This document shows, piece after piece, positions 8,882 to 17,710 of a stretch of DNA of 64,000 nt (the stretch's first letter is position 1; each line of letters opens with the position of its first letter). The DNA comes from Corynebacterium lujinxingii (GTDB lineage: Bacteria; Actinomycetota; Actinomycetes; Mycobacteriales; Mycobacteriaceae): the NCBI RefSeq assembly GCF_014490555.1, contig NZ_CP061032.1, positions 1,240,001-1,304,000 of the forward strand. The letters are read 5' to 3'. A program made the translations under genes and the position numbers. The notes beneath the pieces are model-generated. The model was not told the DNA's origin. It searched no databases and worked only from the letters and a program-made list of their open reading frames with translations.

Positions 8882-9841
8882 ATGAAGGCAATTCTTGTTA
8901 CGAAACACGGCGGCCCCGACGTACTCGAGTACACCGAGGTCGCCGATCCCGTCCCTGCCGAAGGGCAATTGCTTGTCGACGTCGACTGCGTCGGCGTGAA
9001 CTACATCGACACCTACTTCCGTTCCGGGACCTACCCCTCCGAACCGCCCTACATCCCGGGCACGGAGGGCTGCGGCCGTGTCGTCGACGACCCGCGCGGT
9101 GAGATTGCTCCGGGCACACTCGTCGCATGGCACGACGCTCCCGGCTCGTACGCGGAGAAAGTCGTCGTCGACCGTAACCGTCTCGTCGCAGTGCCGGAGG
9201 GGGTCGAACCCGAGATCGCCGCGTCGATGCTGTTGCAAGGCATGACGGCGCATTACCTACTTCACGGAGTGCGTGAGACCACGGCGGGCGACACCATGGC
9301 CGTCACCGCCGGCGCTGGCGGCGTCGGGCTCATCCTCACGCAGATGGCCGCCGCGCTCGAAGCCACCGTCTACTCCGTCGTTTCTTCCGACGAGAAAGAG
9401 CACCTGGCCTACGAAGCCGGCGCGACCAAGGTGTTCCGCTACGGCGATTCGCTTGCCGACGACATCATTGCCGAAAACGGCGGCGCGGGTGTCGACGTGA
9501 TCTACGACGGCGTGGGCAACGACACCTTCGACTTCGCCTTGAACGTCACCCGGCCCCGTGGCCTGGTCTGCTCGTTCGGCTCCGCTTCCGGCGACGTCGA
9601 GCCTTTCAAGATCCAGGAGCTGAACAAGCACGGCTCGCTGTTTCTCACCCGACCGTCGCTGACGCACTACGTGGCAGACAACGACGAGTTCCTCATGCGC
9701 GCGCAGGCTGTTGCGCGTGCGGTGGACGACGGCACCGTGAAAATGCGCATCCACCCGCCCTACAAGCTGGAAAACGCCCGCCAGGCCCATGAGGACCTGC
9801 AGGCGCGCAAAACAACCGGATCGGTGGTTTTGAAGGTCTAG
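8882..9841 (+). CDS. qor: NADPH:quinone oxidoreductase (zinc-independent MDR family)
   Basis: A 319-residue medium-chain reductase resembling E. coli QorA. It has the GroES-like N-terminal domain (YFRSGTYPSEPPYIPGTEGCG) and the nucleotide-binding signature AGAGGVGLILTQMA near residue 145. The zinc-ligand cysteines of alcohol dehydrogenases are absent. I place the start at ATG 8882 (MKAILVTKHGG), 1 base after the ctaA stop, instead of the longer open frame that overlaps ctaA. It has no clear ribosome site of its own and is probably coupled. Its TAG stop shares CTAG with the ctaB stop on the other strand. Confidence 0.88.
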   Translation: MKAILVTKHGGPDVLEYTEVADPVPAEGQLLVDVDCVGVNYIDTYFRSGTYPSEPPYIPGTEGCGRVVDDPRGEIAPGTLVAWHDAPGSYAEKVVVDRNRLVAVPEGVEPEIAASMLLQGMTAHYLLHGVRETTAGDTMAVTAGAGGVGLILTQMAAALEATVYSVVSSDEKEHLAYEAGATKVFRYGDSLADDIIAENGGAGVDVIYDGVGNDTFDFALNVTRPRGLVCSFGSASGDVEPFKIQELNKHGSLFLTRPSLTHYVADNDEFLMRAQAVARAVDDGTVKMRIHPPYKLENARQAHEDLQARKTTGSVVLKV

Positions 9842-10755
9842 AAGAGCAGCTCCCCGATCGTCTGCCATCCGATCACGGCGTCGAAGGACAGGCCGAGGAA
9901 CAAGGCCGCGAGGTAGTTGTTCGACAGGATGAACAGCTTCAGCGGCTTGACGTCCTCGCCGCGCATGATGCCGCTGTGCAGCTTCGTCGCCACCACGAGG
10001 AAGGCGACGCCGGAGACGATCGCCACCACGAGGTAGATCCACGAGGCCGCCGGCACGAGACCGAGGGAGACAACCACGGTGAGCCAGGAGTACAGCACGA
10101 TCTGTCGGCTCGTTTCCTGCGGGGAGGCCACCACGGGCAGCATCGGCACGTTGGCGCGGGCGTAGTCGTCCTTGTACTTCATGGCCAGCGCCCAGGTGTG
10201 CGGCGGGGTCCAGAAGAAGATGATGAGAAACATCACCACGGCCTGCCACCAGTTGTCGGCGGAGCCGTCGTTGACGTTGTCGCGGATGACAGCCCAGCCG
10301 ACGAGCACCGGCATGCAGCCGGCCGCGCCGCCCCAGATGACGTTTTGCCAGGTGCGGCGCTTGAGCCACTTGGTGTAGACGAAGATGTAGAACGCGTTGG
10401 TCAGGATGATGAACAACGCGGCCAGCCAGGAGTTGCACAGGAAGCCGAGCCAGAGCACGCTGATGACCAGCAGCGACCAGGCGAACACCGCAGCCTTCTG
10501 CTTGGTGATCTTGTGGCGCACCAACGGGCGGGCGCGCGTGCGCCCCATCTTCTGGTCGATGTCGTAGTCCGCGACCATGTTGAAGGTGTTGGCGGCGCCG
10601 GCGCCCATCCAGCCGCCGAGCAGCGTGGCCAGCACGAGCCAGATGTGCACCTCCCCGCGGTCCGCCTGGAGCATCGCCGGGATCGCGGCGACGAGGAGAA
10701 GTTCAATGACCCGCGGCTTCGTCAACGCGAAATATGCCTTAATGGTCTCCAACAA
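9838..10755 (-). CDS. ctaB: Protoheme IX farnesyltransferase (heme O synthase) CtaB
   Basis: UbiA-family membrane prenyltransferase that adds farnesyl to protoheme IX, making heme O for CtaA. The 305-residue protein shows LTKPRVIELLLVAAIPAML at its start, the first aspartate-rich motif NMVADYDIDQKMGRTRARPL, and nine hydrophobic helices; DDYARANVPMLPV forms the second conserved loop. The best start is TTG 10755 with AAGGAG five bases before it; a second TTG follows directly. It is divergent from tkt and convergent with qor, with a 4-bp overlap. Confidence 0.95.
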   Translation of the reverse strand: MLETIKAYFALTKPRVIELLLVAAIPAMLQADRGEVHIWLVLATLLGGWMGAGAANTFNMVADYDIDQKMGRTRARPLVRHKITKQKAAVFAWSLLVISVLWLGFLCNSWLAALFIILTNAFYIFVYTKWLKRRTWQNVIWGGAAGCMPVLVGWAVIRDNVNDGSADNWWQAVVMFLIIFFWTPPHTWALAMKYKDDYARANVPMLPVVASPQETSRQIVLYSWLTVVVSLGLVPAASWIYLVVAIVSGVAFLVVATKLHSGIMRGEDVKPLKLFILSNNYLAALFLGLSFDAVIGWQTIGELLF

Positions 10756-10911
10756 CTCTCTCCTTTGTGGTCCTCAGGTGGCGCGGGGCACTCATACCTT
10801 TGGACGATGCTAGCCCTTCCCCCGCCGAGGGAACGAATCGAACACGCCACTCGGCACACCCACTATGCTCTTGGAGGACCTCTTAGGACTGAAACGTAAG
10901 CGAGGAATGAC

Positions 10912-13083
10912 GTGACGCTACCCCCCGAGCTGCAAGCGATGACCGTACGCAACTACCCGGAGGACTGGACCGACACCGACACCCGCGCAGTCGACACCGC
11001 CCGCGTGCTCGCGGCTGATGCGGTGGAGAACTGCGGTTCGGGCCACCCGGGCACCGCAATGTCGCTGGCGCCCCTCGCCTACACGCTGTTCCAGCGTGTG
11101 ATGAACGTCGACCCGGCAGACAAGGACTGGGTCGGGCGCGACCGTTTTGTCCTGTCGAACGGGCACTCGTCGCTGACGCAGTACGTGCAGCTCTACCTCG
11201 GCGGCTTCGGCCTCGAGCTGCAGGACCTGAAGGACCTTCGCACCTGGGGTTCGAAGACGCCGGGCCACCCGGAGTACAACCACACCGACCACATCGAGAT
11301 CACCACTGGCCCGCTCGGCCAGGGCCTCGCCTCCGCCGTGGGCATGGCGATGGCGTATCGACGAGAGCGTGGCCTGTTCGACCCGGAGACCCCAGCCGGC
11401 GAGTCGCCATTCGACCACTACATCTACGTCGTCGCCGGCGATGGTTGCCTGCAGGAGGGCGTGACCGCGGAGGCGTCGTCGCTGGCCGGCACCCAGCAGC
11501 TGGGCAACCTCATCTTGTTCTGGGACGACAACCGCATCTCCATCGAGGACGACACCCAGATCGCGTTCACCGAGGACGTGATGGGCCGCTACGAGGCGTA
11601 CGGCTGGCAGACGCTGACGGTCGAATCCGGCGAGGACGTCGCAGCGATCGAGGCGGCGGTGGCTGAAGCAAAGGCCGAGGCCGCAAAGCCCACCATCATC
11701 CGGGTCAAGACCGTCATCGGCTACCCTTCCCCGAACCTGATGAACACCGGTGCGATCCACGGCGCCGCACTGGGCGCCGACGAGATCCGTGCGGTCAAAA
11801 CCGAGCTCGGCTTTGATCCTGAGGCCGACTTCCCCGAAGAGCAGGACGTCATCGCCCACACCCGCAAGCTGCGCGACCGCGCAGCTGAAAAGCGCGAGGC
11901 GTGGAACGAGAAATTCGACGCGTGGGCGAAGGCGAATCCTGAGCGCAAGGAACTTCTCGACCGTTTGACCGCCCGCGAGCTGCCAGCCGACTGGAAGCAG
12001 GACTTCCCCACCTGGGAGCCGGATGCGAAGGGCATCGCCACCCGCAAGGCCTCCGAGGCCGCGATCCAGGCCGCTGCCGCCGCGCTCCCCGAGCTCTGGG
12101 GCGGCTCCGCCGACCTGGCCGGCTCCAATAACACGTTGATCAAGGGTGCAGAATCGTTCGGACCGGAGGCCATCTCCACCGACATGTTCACCGCCAATCC
12201 GTACGGCCGCAACCTGCACTTCGGCATCCGCGAGCACGCCATGGGCGCTGTGATGAACGGCATCGCCCTGCACGGCGGCACCCGCGTCTACGGCGGCACG
12301 TTCCTGATCTTCTCGGAGTACCTCTACCCCGCCATCCGCGTTGCCGCATTGTCCGGGATCGACGGCTACTACGTGTTTACCCACGATTCCATCGGCCTGG
12401 GCGAGGACGGCCCGACCCACCAGCCGGTCGAGACCCTCGCTGCCCTGCGCGCCATCCCGGATGTGGCCGTGATCCGCCCGGCGGACGCGAATGAGACTTC
12501 GGCCGCGTGGATCGCTGCGCTTGAGGCCAAGGAGCAGCCGAAGGCGCTCGCCCTGTCGCGCCAGAACCTGCCGGTGCTCGAGGGCACGAAGGAGAAGGCG
12601 TTCGACGGCGTCGCCCGCGGCGCATACGTGCTCGTCGAAGAGTCCGCTGGAACCCCCGACCTGATCCTCATGGCCTCCGGCTCCGAGGTGCAGTACGCGG
12701 TCGAGGCCGCAAAGGTGCTCGAGGCCGATGGCACCGCGACCCGCGTCGTGTCCGTGCCGTCGATGGATTGGTTCATGGAGCAGGACGACGACTACATCGA
12801 CTCGGTGCTGCCCCGTGACGTCAAGGCGCGCGTGTCCGTCGAGGCCGCGACCTCCATGCCGTGGTTCCGTTTCCTCGGCGAGTACGGCCGTGCGGTGTCG
12901 CTGGAGCACTTCGGCGCTTCCGCCCCGGGCGCCGAGCTGTTCGAGCGCTTCGGCTTCACCACCGACAATGTTGTGCGCGTTGCCCGCGAGACGCTTGAGT
13001 GCGTGCGCGAGCAGCGCAGCGTGCCGACGAGCAAGCGCGTCGGCGACACCGAAGCCGAACCGACCCGGGGCGACGGGCGCTAG
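10912..13083 (+). CDS. tkt: Transketolase
   Basis: Thiamine-diphosphate enzyme of the non-oxidative pentose phosphate pathway (723 residues). NCGSGHPGTAMSLAP gives the N-terminal catalytic histidine region, GPLGQGLASAVGMA and VVAGDGCLQEGVTAEASS the cofactor-binding GDG motif, and FTHDSIGLGEDGPTHQPVE the central-domain motif. GTG 10912 follows GAGGA. The last 20 or so residues (SVPTSKRVGDTEAEPTRGDGR) form a charged tail that looks longer than usual for the family. It is the first gene of tkt-tal-zwf-opcA-pgl, which supplies pentoses and NADPH. Confidence 0.97.
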   Translation: MTLPPELQAMTVRNYPEDWTDTDTRAVDTARVLAADAVENCGSGHPGTAMSLAPLAYTLFQRVMNVDPADKDWVGRDRFVLSNGHSSLTQYVQLYLGGFGLELQDLKDLRTWGSKTPGHPEYNHTDHIEITTGPLGQGLASAVGMAMAYRRERGLFDPETPAGESPFDHYIYVVAGDGCLQEGVTAEASSLAGTQQLGNLILFWDDNRISIEDDTQIAFTEDVMGRYEAYGWQTLTVESGEDVAAIEAAVAEAKAEAAKPTIIRVKTVIGYPSPNLMNTGAIHGAALGADEIRAVKTELGFDPEADFPEEQDVIAHTRKLRDRAAEKREAWNEKFDAWAKANPERKELLDRLTARELPADWKQDFPTWEPDAKGIATRKASEAAIQAAAAALPELWGGSADLAGSNNTLIKGAESFGPEAISTDMFTANPYGRNLHFGIREHAMGAVMNGIALHGGTRVYGGTFLIFSEYLYPAIRVAALSGIDGYYVFTHDSIGLGEDGPTHQPVETLAALRAIPDVAVIRPADANETSAAWIAALEAKEQPKALALSRQNLPVLEGTKEKAFDGVARGAYVLVEESAGTPDLILMASGSEVQYAVEAAKVLEADGTATRVVSVPSMDWFMEQDDDYIDSVLPRDVKARVSVEAATSMPWFRFLGEYGRAVSLEHFGASAPGAELFERFGFTTDNVVRVARETLECVREQRSVPTSKRVGDTEAEPTRGDGR

Positions 13084-13100
13084 GTTCGCAGGCCCACCTT

Positions 13101-13120
13101 GCACGAAGAGGCACGAAGAG
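13101..13120 (+). repeat. Perfect tandem duplication of 10 bp in the tal leader
   Basis: GCACGAAGAG occurs twice in direct succession between tkt and tal. The second copy runs into the purine-rich stretch used as the tal ribosome site, so the duplication provides two partial Shine-Dalgarno-like segments. Confidence 0.8.
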
Positions 13121-13133
13121 GAAGAAATAGGAC

Positions 13134-14225
13134 ATGACTGCTATCGACGATCTGTACAACCTTGGCACCTCCACCTGGCTTGACGACCTGTCGCGCGAGC
13201 GCATCGCCACCGGCAACCTCGACGAGGTCAAAAAGGCCAAATCCATCGTGGGTGTGACCACCAACCCGGCAATTTTCGCCTCCGCGATGGGTAGCGGCAC
13301 CCACTACGACGAGCAGCTCACAGAGCTCAAAGAGGCCGGTGTCACCGTGGACGACGCCGTTTACGCCATGAGTGTTAAGGACGTCCAGGACGCCTGTGAC
13401 CTGTTCCGCGACACGTTCGAGGCCACCGGTGGCAAGGACGGCCGGGTCTCCATTGAGGTGGACCCGCGATACGCAGCCGACGAGGCGAAAACGATCGCAC
13501 AGGCCAAAGAGCTCTGGGAGCTCGTCGGCCGCGACAACCTCATGATCAAGATCCCGGCGACCGACGAGTCGCTGCCGGCAGTCACCGCCGCGCTTGCTGA
13601 GGGCATCTCGGTCAACGTCACCTTGATCTTCTCGGTGGAGCGCTACCAGCAGGTCATTGACGCGTACAAGGACGGCATCCGCAAGGCCGCGGCGAACGGC
13701 CACGACGTGTCCACCATTCACTCCGTGGCGTCGTTCTTCGTCTCGCGCATGGATACCGAGGTGGATAAGCGCCTGGAGACGATCGGTACCGACGAGGCGC
13801 TCGCGCTGCGGGGCAAGGCGGGCGTCGCCAACGCGCGCCTTGCGTACGCGCTGTTCCAGAAGGAATTCGGTGCTGAGGTCGTCGATAAGCTTCCCGAAGG
13901 CGCGAACAAGCAGCGTCCGCTGTGGGCGTCGACGGGTGTGAAGAACCCCGACTACCCGGCGACGATGTACGTCACCGAGCTGGCCGGTCCGGACACCGTG
14001 AACACGATGCCGGAGAAGACGATTGATGCCGTGCTCGAACACGGTGGCGTGGACGGCGACACGCTGACCGGCACTGAGGCTGCCTCGCACGAGGTGTTCG
14101 CGAAACTGCGTGAGGTGGGCATCGACGTCGATGATGTCGTCGCAACGCTTGAGCGCGAAGGCGTGGACAAGTTCGTCGACGCGTGGCAGGAGCTGCTCGA
14201 TTCGATGACGGCTAGGCTCGCGTAG
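13134..14225 (+). CDS. tal: Transaldolase
   Basis: Class I aldolase of the pentose phosphate pathway (363 residues). The Schiff-base lysine lies in LMIKIPATDESLPA near residue 140. GVTTNPAIFASAM (DxxTTNPxIF type) lies near residue 40 and INVTLIFSVERYQQV-type residues follow. Length and motifs fit the longer actinobacterial TalA. ATG 13134 has a purine-rich leader 50 bases after tkt. The stop directly abuts the zwf start. Confidence 0.96.
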   Translation: MTAIDDLYNLGTSTWLDDLSRERIATGNLDEVKKAKSIVGVTTNPAIFASAMGSGTHYDEQLTELKEAGVTVDDAVYAMSVKDVQDACDLFRDTFEATGGKDGRVSIEVDPRYAADEAKTIAQAKELWELVGRDNLMIKIPATDESLPAVTAALAEGISVNVTLIFSVERYQQVIDAYKDGIRKAAANGHDVSTIHSVASFFVSRMDTEVDKRLETIGTDEALALRGKAGVANARLAYALFQKEFGAEVVDKLPEGANKQRPLWASTGVKNPDYPATMYVTELAGPDTVNTMPEKTIDAVLEHGGVDGDTLTGTEAASHEVFAKLREVGIDVDDVVATLEREGVDKFVDAWQELLDSMTARLA

Positions 14226-15764
14226 GTGAACAACGCAGCTTCGCAGTGGCACAATCCGCTGCGCTCCCCCGATGACAAGCGCCTGCCGCAGATCGCCGGC
14301 CCGTCCGGCATGGTCATCTTCGGCGTGACCGGCGACCTGGCTCGTAAGAAACTGCTGCCGGCGATCTACGACCTCGCCAACCGCGGCCTGCTACCCGGCG
14401 GGTTCACGCTCGTCGGTTACGGGCGCCGCGACTGGACCCAGGCTGATTTTCAGGCGTACGTGCGCGAGGCGATCGACGCTGGCGCGCGCACAAGTTTCCA
14501 TGACAACGTCTGGCAGCGCCTCGCGGAAGGGCTGCAGTTTGTCAAGGGCAACTTTGACGACGACGCTGCCTTCGACACACTTGCCGAAACGCTGAAGCGC
14601 AGCGACGCGGAGCGCGGCACCGCCGGCAACTGGGCGTACTACCTGTCCGTGCCACCCGAATTTTTCGCCGACGTGGTCCACCAGTTGGACCGCAGCGGCA
14701 TGGCGCACGCCGGCGAGAATGAATGGCGTCGTGTGATCATCGAGAAGCCGTTTGGCCACGACGTGGAATCGGCCCGGGAACTTAACGAGATCGTCGGCGC
14801 TGTTTTCGACGAGCAGTCGGTGTTTCGCATCGACCACTACCTGGGCAAAGAAACCGTCCAGAATATTTTGGCGCTGCGCTTCGCCAACCAGCTGTTTGAG
14901 CCGTTCTGGAACTCGCACTACATCGATCACGTCCAGATCACCATGGCCGAAGACATCGGGCTAGGCGGGCGCGCGAGCTACTACGACGGCATCGGAGCCG
15001 CCCGCGACGTGATCCAGAACCACCTGATCCAGTTGCTTGCACTGGTGGCCATGGAGGAGCCGACCTCGTTCTCCCCCGCCCAGTTGCGCGCCGAAAAGTT
15101 GAAGGTGCTGCGGGCGACCACGGCGGTCGGCCCATTCAGCGACACCACCGCCCGCGGCCAGTACACCGCGGGCTGGCAGGGCTCCCAGCACGTTGTGGGT
15201 CTGCGCGAGGAGGAGGGCTTCGACCCCGAATCCACCACCGAGACCTACGCGGCGTGCACACTCGAGATCGCGTCGCGGCGCTGGGCCGGTGTCCCGTTTT
15301 ACATGCGCACGGGCAAACGGCTTGGGCGCCGTGTGACAGAAATCGCCCTCGTGTTCAAGAATCCGCCGTACCAGCCGTTCACGAACGGGCAAACAGATCT
15401 GCTGAACCAAAACGCTGTGGTCATCCGCATCCAGCCAGACGAGGGCGTGCTCATGCGCTTCGGTTCCAAGGTGCCGGGCCCGGGCATGGAGCTGCGCGAC
15501 GTGAACATGGATTTCCACTACTCCGAAGCCTTCACGGAACAGTCGCCCGAGGCCTACGAGCGCCTCATCTTAGACGCACTATTGGACGAGTCCAGCCTGT
15601 TTCCCACCAACGCCGAGGTGGAGCGCAGCTGGGAGATCCTCGACCCGGTGCTGGAGTACTGGGCCGAGCACGGCGCCCCCGACGACTACGAGGCGGGCAC
15701 GTGGGGCCCGGCCTCGGCGGATGCAATGCTCGCCCGTGTGGGCCGGGCGTGGCGCCGTCCGTAA
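14226..15764 (+). CDS. zwf: Glucose-6-phosphate 1-dehydrogenase
   Basis: NADP-linked entry enzyme of the pentose phosphate pathway (512 residues). GVTGDLARKKLLPAIY near residue 33 is the coenzyme-binding fingerprint, and RIDHYLGKETVQN near residue 200 carries the catalytic signature. It starts with GTG 14226 immediately after the tal stop, without a strong ribosome site, so coupling is likely. The next gene, opcA, encodes its allosteric partner. Confidence 0.97.
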   Translation: MNNAASQWHNPLRSPDDKRLPQIAGPSGMVIFGVTGDLARKKLLPAIYDLANRGLLPGGFTLVGYGRRDWTQADFQAYVREAIDAGARTSFHDNVWQRLAEGLQFVKGNFDDDAAFDTLAETLKRSDAERGTAGNWAYYLSVPPEFFADVVHQLDRSGMAHAGENEWRRVIIEKPFGHDVESARELNEIVGAVFDEQSVFRIDHYLGKETVQNILALRFANQLFEPFWNSHYIDHVQITMAEDIGLGGRASYYDGIGAARDVIQNHLIQLLALVAMEEPTSFSPAQLRAEKLKVLRATTAVGPFSDTTARGQYTAGWQGSQHVVGLREEEGFDPESTTETYAACTLEIASRRWAGVPFYMRTGKRLGRRVTEIALVFKNPPYQPFTNGQTDLLNQNAVVIRIQPDEGVLMRFGSKVPGPGMELRDVNMDFHYSEAFTEQSPEAYERLILDALLDESSLFPTNAEVERSWEILDPVLEYWAEHGAPDDYEAGTWGPASADAMLARVGRAWRRP

Positions 15765-15786
15765 GCCAGAAAGAGGTTTGACGAGC

Positions 15787-16707
15787 ATGATCATCGATCT
15801 TCCGAACACCGACACCAAAGCCATCGAAAAATCGCTGGCGGGCGTGCGCGAAAGTCATTCGCTCGCCTCTGGCCGCGTGCTCACCCTCCTGGTCGCCGTC
15901 GAAGAGGGCAGCGTGCGTATCGACGACACCCTGGCCACCCTCCGCGCCGCCTCCGCCGAGCACCCTGCGCGGGTGCTCGTGCTCGTCACCGGAGATCCGG
16001 ACGGGGAAACCCGCCTCGACGCGAAGCTGATGGTCACCTCGGATGCGGGCGCGTCTGAGGTTGTGCTCATGCGCCTGCACGGCGAGTTAACCAGACACCT
16101 CGGCGCCATCGTGACGCCGCTGCTGCTGCCGGACACCCCGGTGGTCGCCTGCTGGCCGGAGACTGCGCCGGACGCGCCTGCTTCCAAGCAGTTGGGAACA
16201 ATCGCGCAGCGCCGCATCACCAACCTGCTCGGCGGAGGGCCGGCGGCGAGTCTGGCGGACCTCGCCGAGGGCTACGAACCCGGTGACTCGGACGTGTTGT
16301 GGTCGCGGATCACCCCGTGGCGCGGCATTTTGGCCTCAGCGCTAGACCGCTTCCCCGGTCACACGATCACTGGAGCCGAGATGGCGGGCGCGGCCGGCAA
16401 CCCGAGCGTGGAACTCGCAGCTGGCTGGCTCGCCTCAAGCCTGAACATCGAGGTCACCCGCTGCGACGCGGAGGTCTCCGGTTTCCCCATCAAGCACACC
16501 GTCATCCACACCGACGGCGGCGACATCGAGGTCGTCGCCCAGGGCAACTTCACCGTGCGCATCTCGGTGCCTGGGCTAGCGGATTCGCTCGTCGCTATGG
16601 GCGAGCGCACCGACGCCGAGTGCCTCGCCGAGGAGTTGCGCCACCTAGGCCCCGACAACACGTACGGCGCTGCCTTGCAAGGACTGAAGAAGGTACGACA
16701 CGCATGA
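15787..16707 (+). CDS. opcA: Glucose-6-phosphate dehydrogenase assembly/effector protein OpcA
   Basis: OpcA is required for full activity of G6PDH in actinobacteria and cyanobacteria. The 306-residue protein starts with MIIDLPNTDTKAIEKSL and shows the family pattern including RVLVLVTGDPDG, TPLLLPDTPVVACWP and GIQSDVLWSRITPWRG-like residues (here DSDVLWSRITPWRGILAS). ATG 15787 follows AGAGG; a longer open frame from 15721 overlaps zwf and is rejected. Its TGA overlaps the pgl start (ATGA). Confidence 0.95.
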   Translation: MIIDLPNTDTKAIEKSLAGVRESHSLASGRVLTLLVAVEEGSVRIDDTLATLRAASAEHPARVLVLVTGDPDGETRLDAKLMVTSDAGASEVVLMRLHGELTRHLGAIVTPLLLPDTPVVACWPETAPDAPASKQLGTIAQRRITNLLGGGPAASLADLAEGYEPGDSDVLWSRITPWRGILASALDRFPGHTITGAEMAGAAGNPSVELAAGWLASSLNIEVTRCDAEVSGFPIKHTVIHTDGGDIEVVAQGNFTVRISVPGLADSLVAMGERTDAECLAEELRHLGPDNTYGAALQGLKKVRHA

Positions 16708-17399
16708 TTTACGCCGATCTCGTAACGCTTATCGACGACACCGCGACCGAACTTTCCTGCCTCATCGCCGACGTGCACAGCACCGGCAGGCGCGCAAAAA
16801 TCGTGCTCACCGGCGGCACTGCCGGCATCAAGCTCCTCGAACGCCTGCGCGACAAGCCGATCGACTGGACCGGCGTGGACGTGTTCTTCGGCGACGAGCG
16901 CAACGTGCCCGTCGACCACCCCGACTCCAACGAGGGCCAGGCCCGCGAAGCGCTCCTGAACCACGTGGACATTCCGGAGGAGAACATCCACGGCTACGGT
17001 CTCGACGGCGGCTCAATGGACGCGGCGGTCGCGCGCTACCGCGAGGTACTGGACGCTCACGCCCCGGACGGTTTCGACCTGCACCTGCTGGGTATGGGCG
17101 GCGAGGGTCACATCAACTCACTGTTTCCCCACTCGGCCGCGGTGCGCGAGCGAGATGCCCTGATCGTCGCCGTGACCGACTCGCCGAAGTCGCCGGCGGA
17201 GCGAGCCACCCTGACGCTGCCGGCGGTGCAGTCCGCCGACCACGTGTGGCTGCTTGTCTCCGGCGCCGAGAAGGCGGAGGCCGCCTCCCACGTTTCCGAC
17301 GGTGTCGACGGCGCGGACGAGTGGCCGGTCGCCGGCGCGCTCGGGCGTAAAGAAACGGTCCTGCGCATCACCGAGGATGCGGCAGGACCGTCGAATTAA
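16704..17399 (+). CDS. pgl: 6-phosphogluconolactonase
   Basis: Hydrolyses 6-phosphogluconolactone, the step after Zwf. The 231-residue protein has IVLTGGTAGIKLLERL near residue 35, the segment VFFGDERNVPVDHPDSN with the GDER motif, and LLGMGGEGHINSLFPHS near residue 130, all typical of the DevB/SOL family. ATG 16704 overlaps the opcA stop, so the longer frame starting at 16299 is not used. The last codons contain a hairpin that serves as the secG terminator on the other strand. Confidence 0.95.
   Translation: MIYADLVTLIDDTATELSCLIADVHSTGRRAKIVLTGGTAGIKLLERLRDKPIDWTGVDVFFGDERNVPVDHPDSNEGQAREALLNHVDIPEENIHGYGLDGGSMDAAVARYREVLDAHAPDGFDLHLLGMGGEGHINSLFPHSAAVRERDALIVAVTDSPKSPAERATLTLPAVQSADHVWLLVSGAEKAEAASHVSDGVDGADEWPVAGALGRKETVLRITEDAAGPSN
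17348..17390 (-). terminator. Rho-independent terminator of the gap-pgk-tpiA-secG operon, inside the 3' end of pgl
   Basis: Arms 17356-17369 and 17376-17390 pair over 14 bp (CGGTCCTGC plus GCATC on one side) with a single bulged base and a 6-base loop. Read on the minus strand, the hairpin lies 16 bases past the secG stop and is followed by TTTCTTTA. On the plus strand there is no T-tract, so it should work mainly for the minus-strand operon. Confidence 0.75.
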
Positions 17400-17406
17400 T
17401 TCGTGC

Positions 17407-17643
17407 TTAGGCGGCGAATGTCTGGATCAAATTCAGGCCGATGATGCAGGCGATCCAGATGATCGCCATGATCACGGTGATGCGGTCCAGGTTGCGCTCC
17501 ACGGTGGTGGAGCCGGACAGGTTCGCCTGCACGCCGCCGCCGAAGAGGCTGGACAGACCGCCACCCTTGCCCTTGTGGAGCAGGACGAACACGGTCATGA
17601 GGATCGCCGAAATCACCAGCACGATCTCGAGAGCAAGAGCCAT
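17407..17643 (-). CDS. secG: Preprotein translocase subunit SecG
   Basis: Small accessory subunit of the SecYEG channel (78 residues). Two hydrophobic helices (residues about 2-20 and 53-75) flank the conserved loop LLHKGKGGGLSSLFGGG, the SecG signature. It lies 67 bases after tpiA. In the corynebacterial arrangement I remember, ppc sits between these two; it is missing here. Confidence 0.96.
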   Translation of the reverse strand: MALALEIVLVISAILMTVFVLLHKGKGGGLSSLFGGGVQANLSGSTTVERNLDRITVIMAIIWIACIIGLNLIQTFAA

Positions 17644-17710
17644 CTGCGATACCTTTCCAAATCACATTGGTGCAAACTCCGTTTAGCCTACACCACGAAA
17701 ATCGCTGAAC

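Noticed and set aside
10918..13104. 728-residue open frame antisense to tkt
   Set aside because: High GC content leaves the antisense frame open; the protein has shadow composition (His/Gly/Val/Arg-rich) with no family features, and tkt itself is certain.
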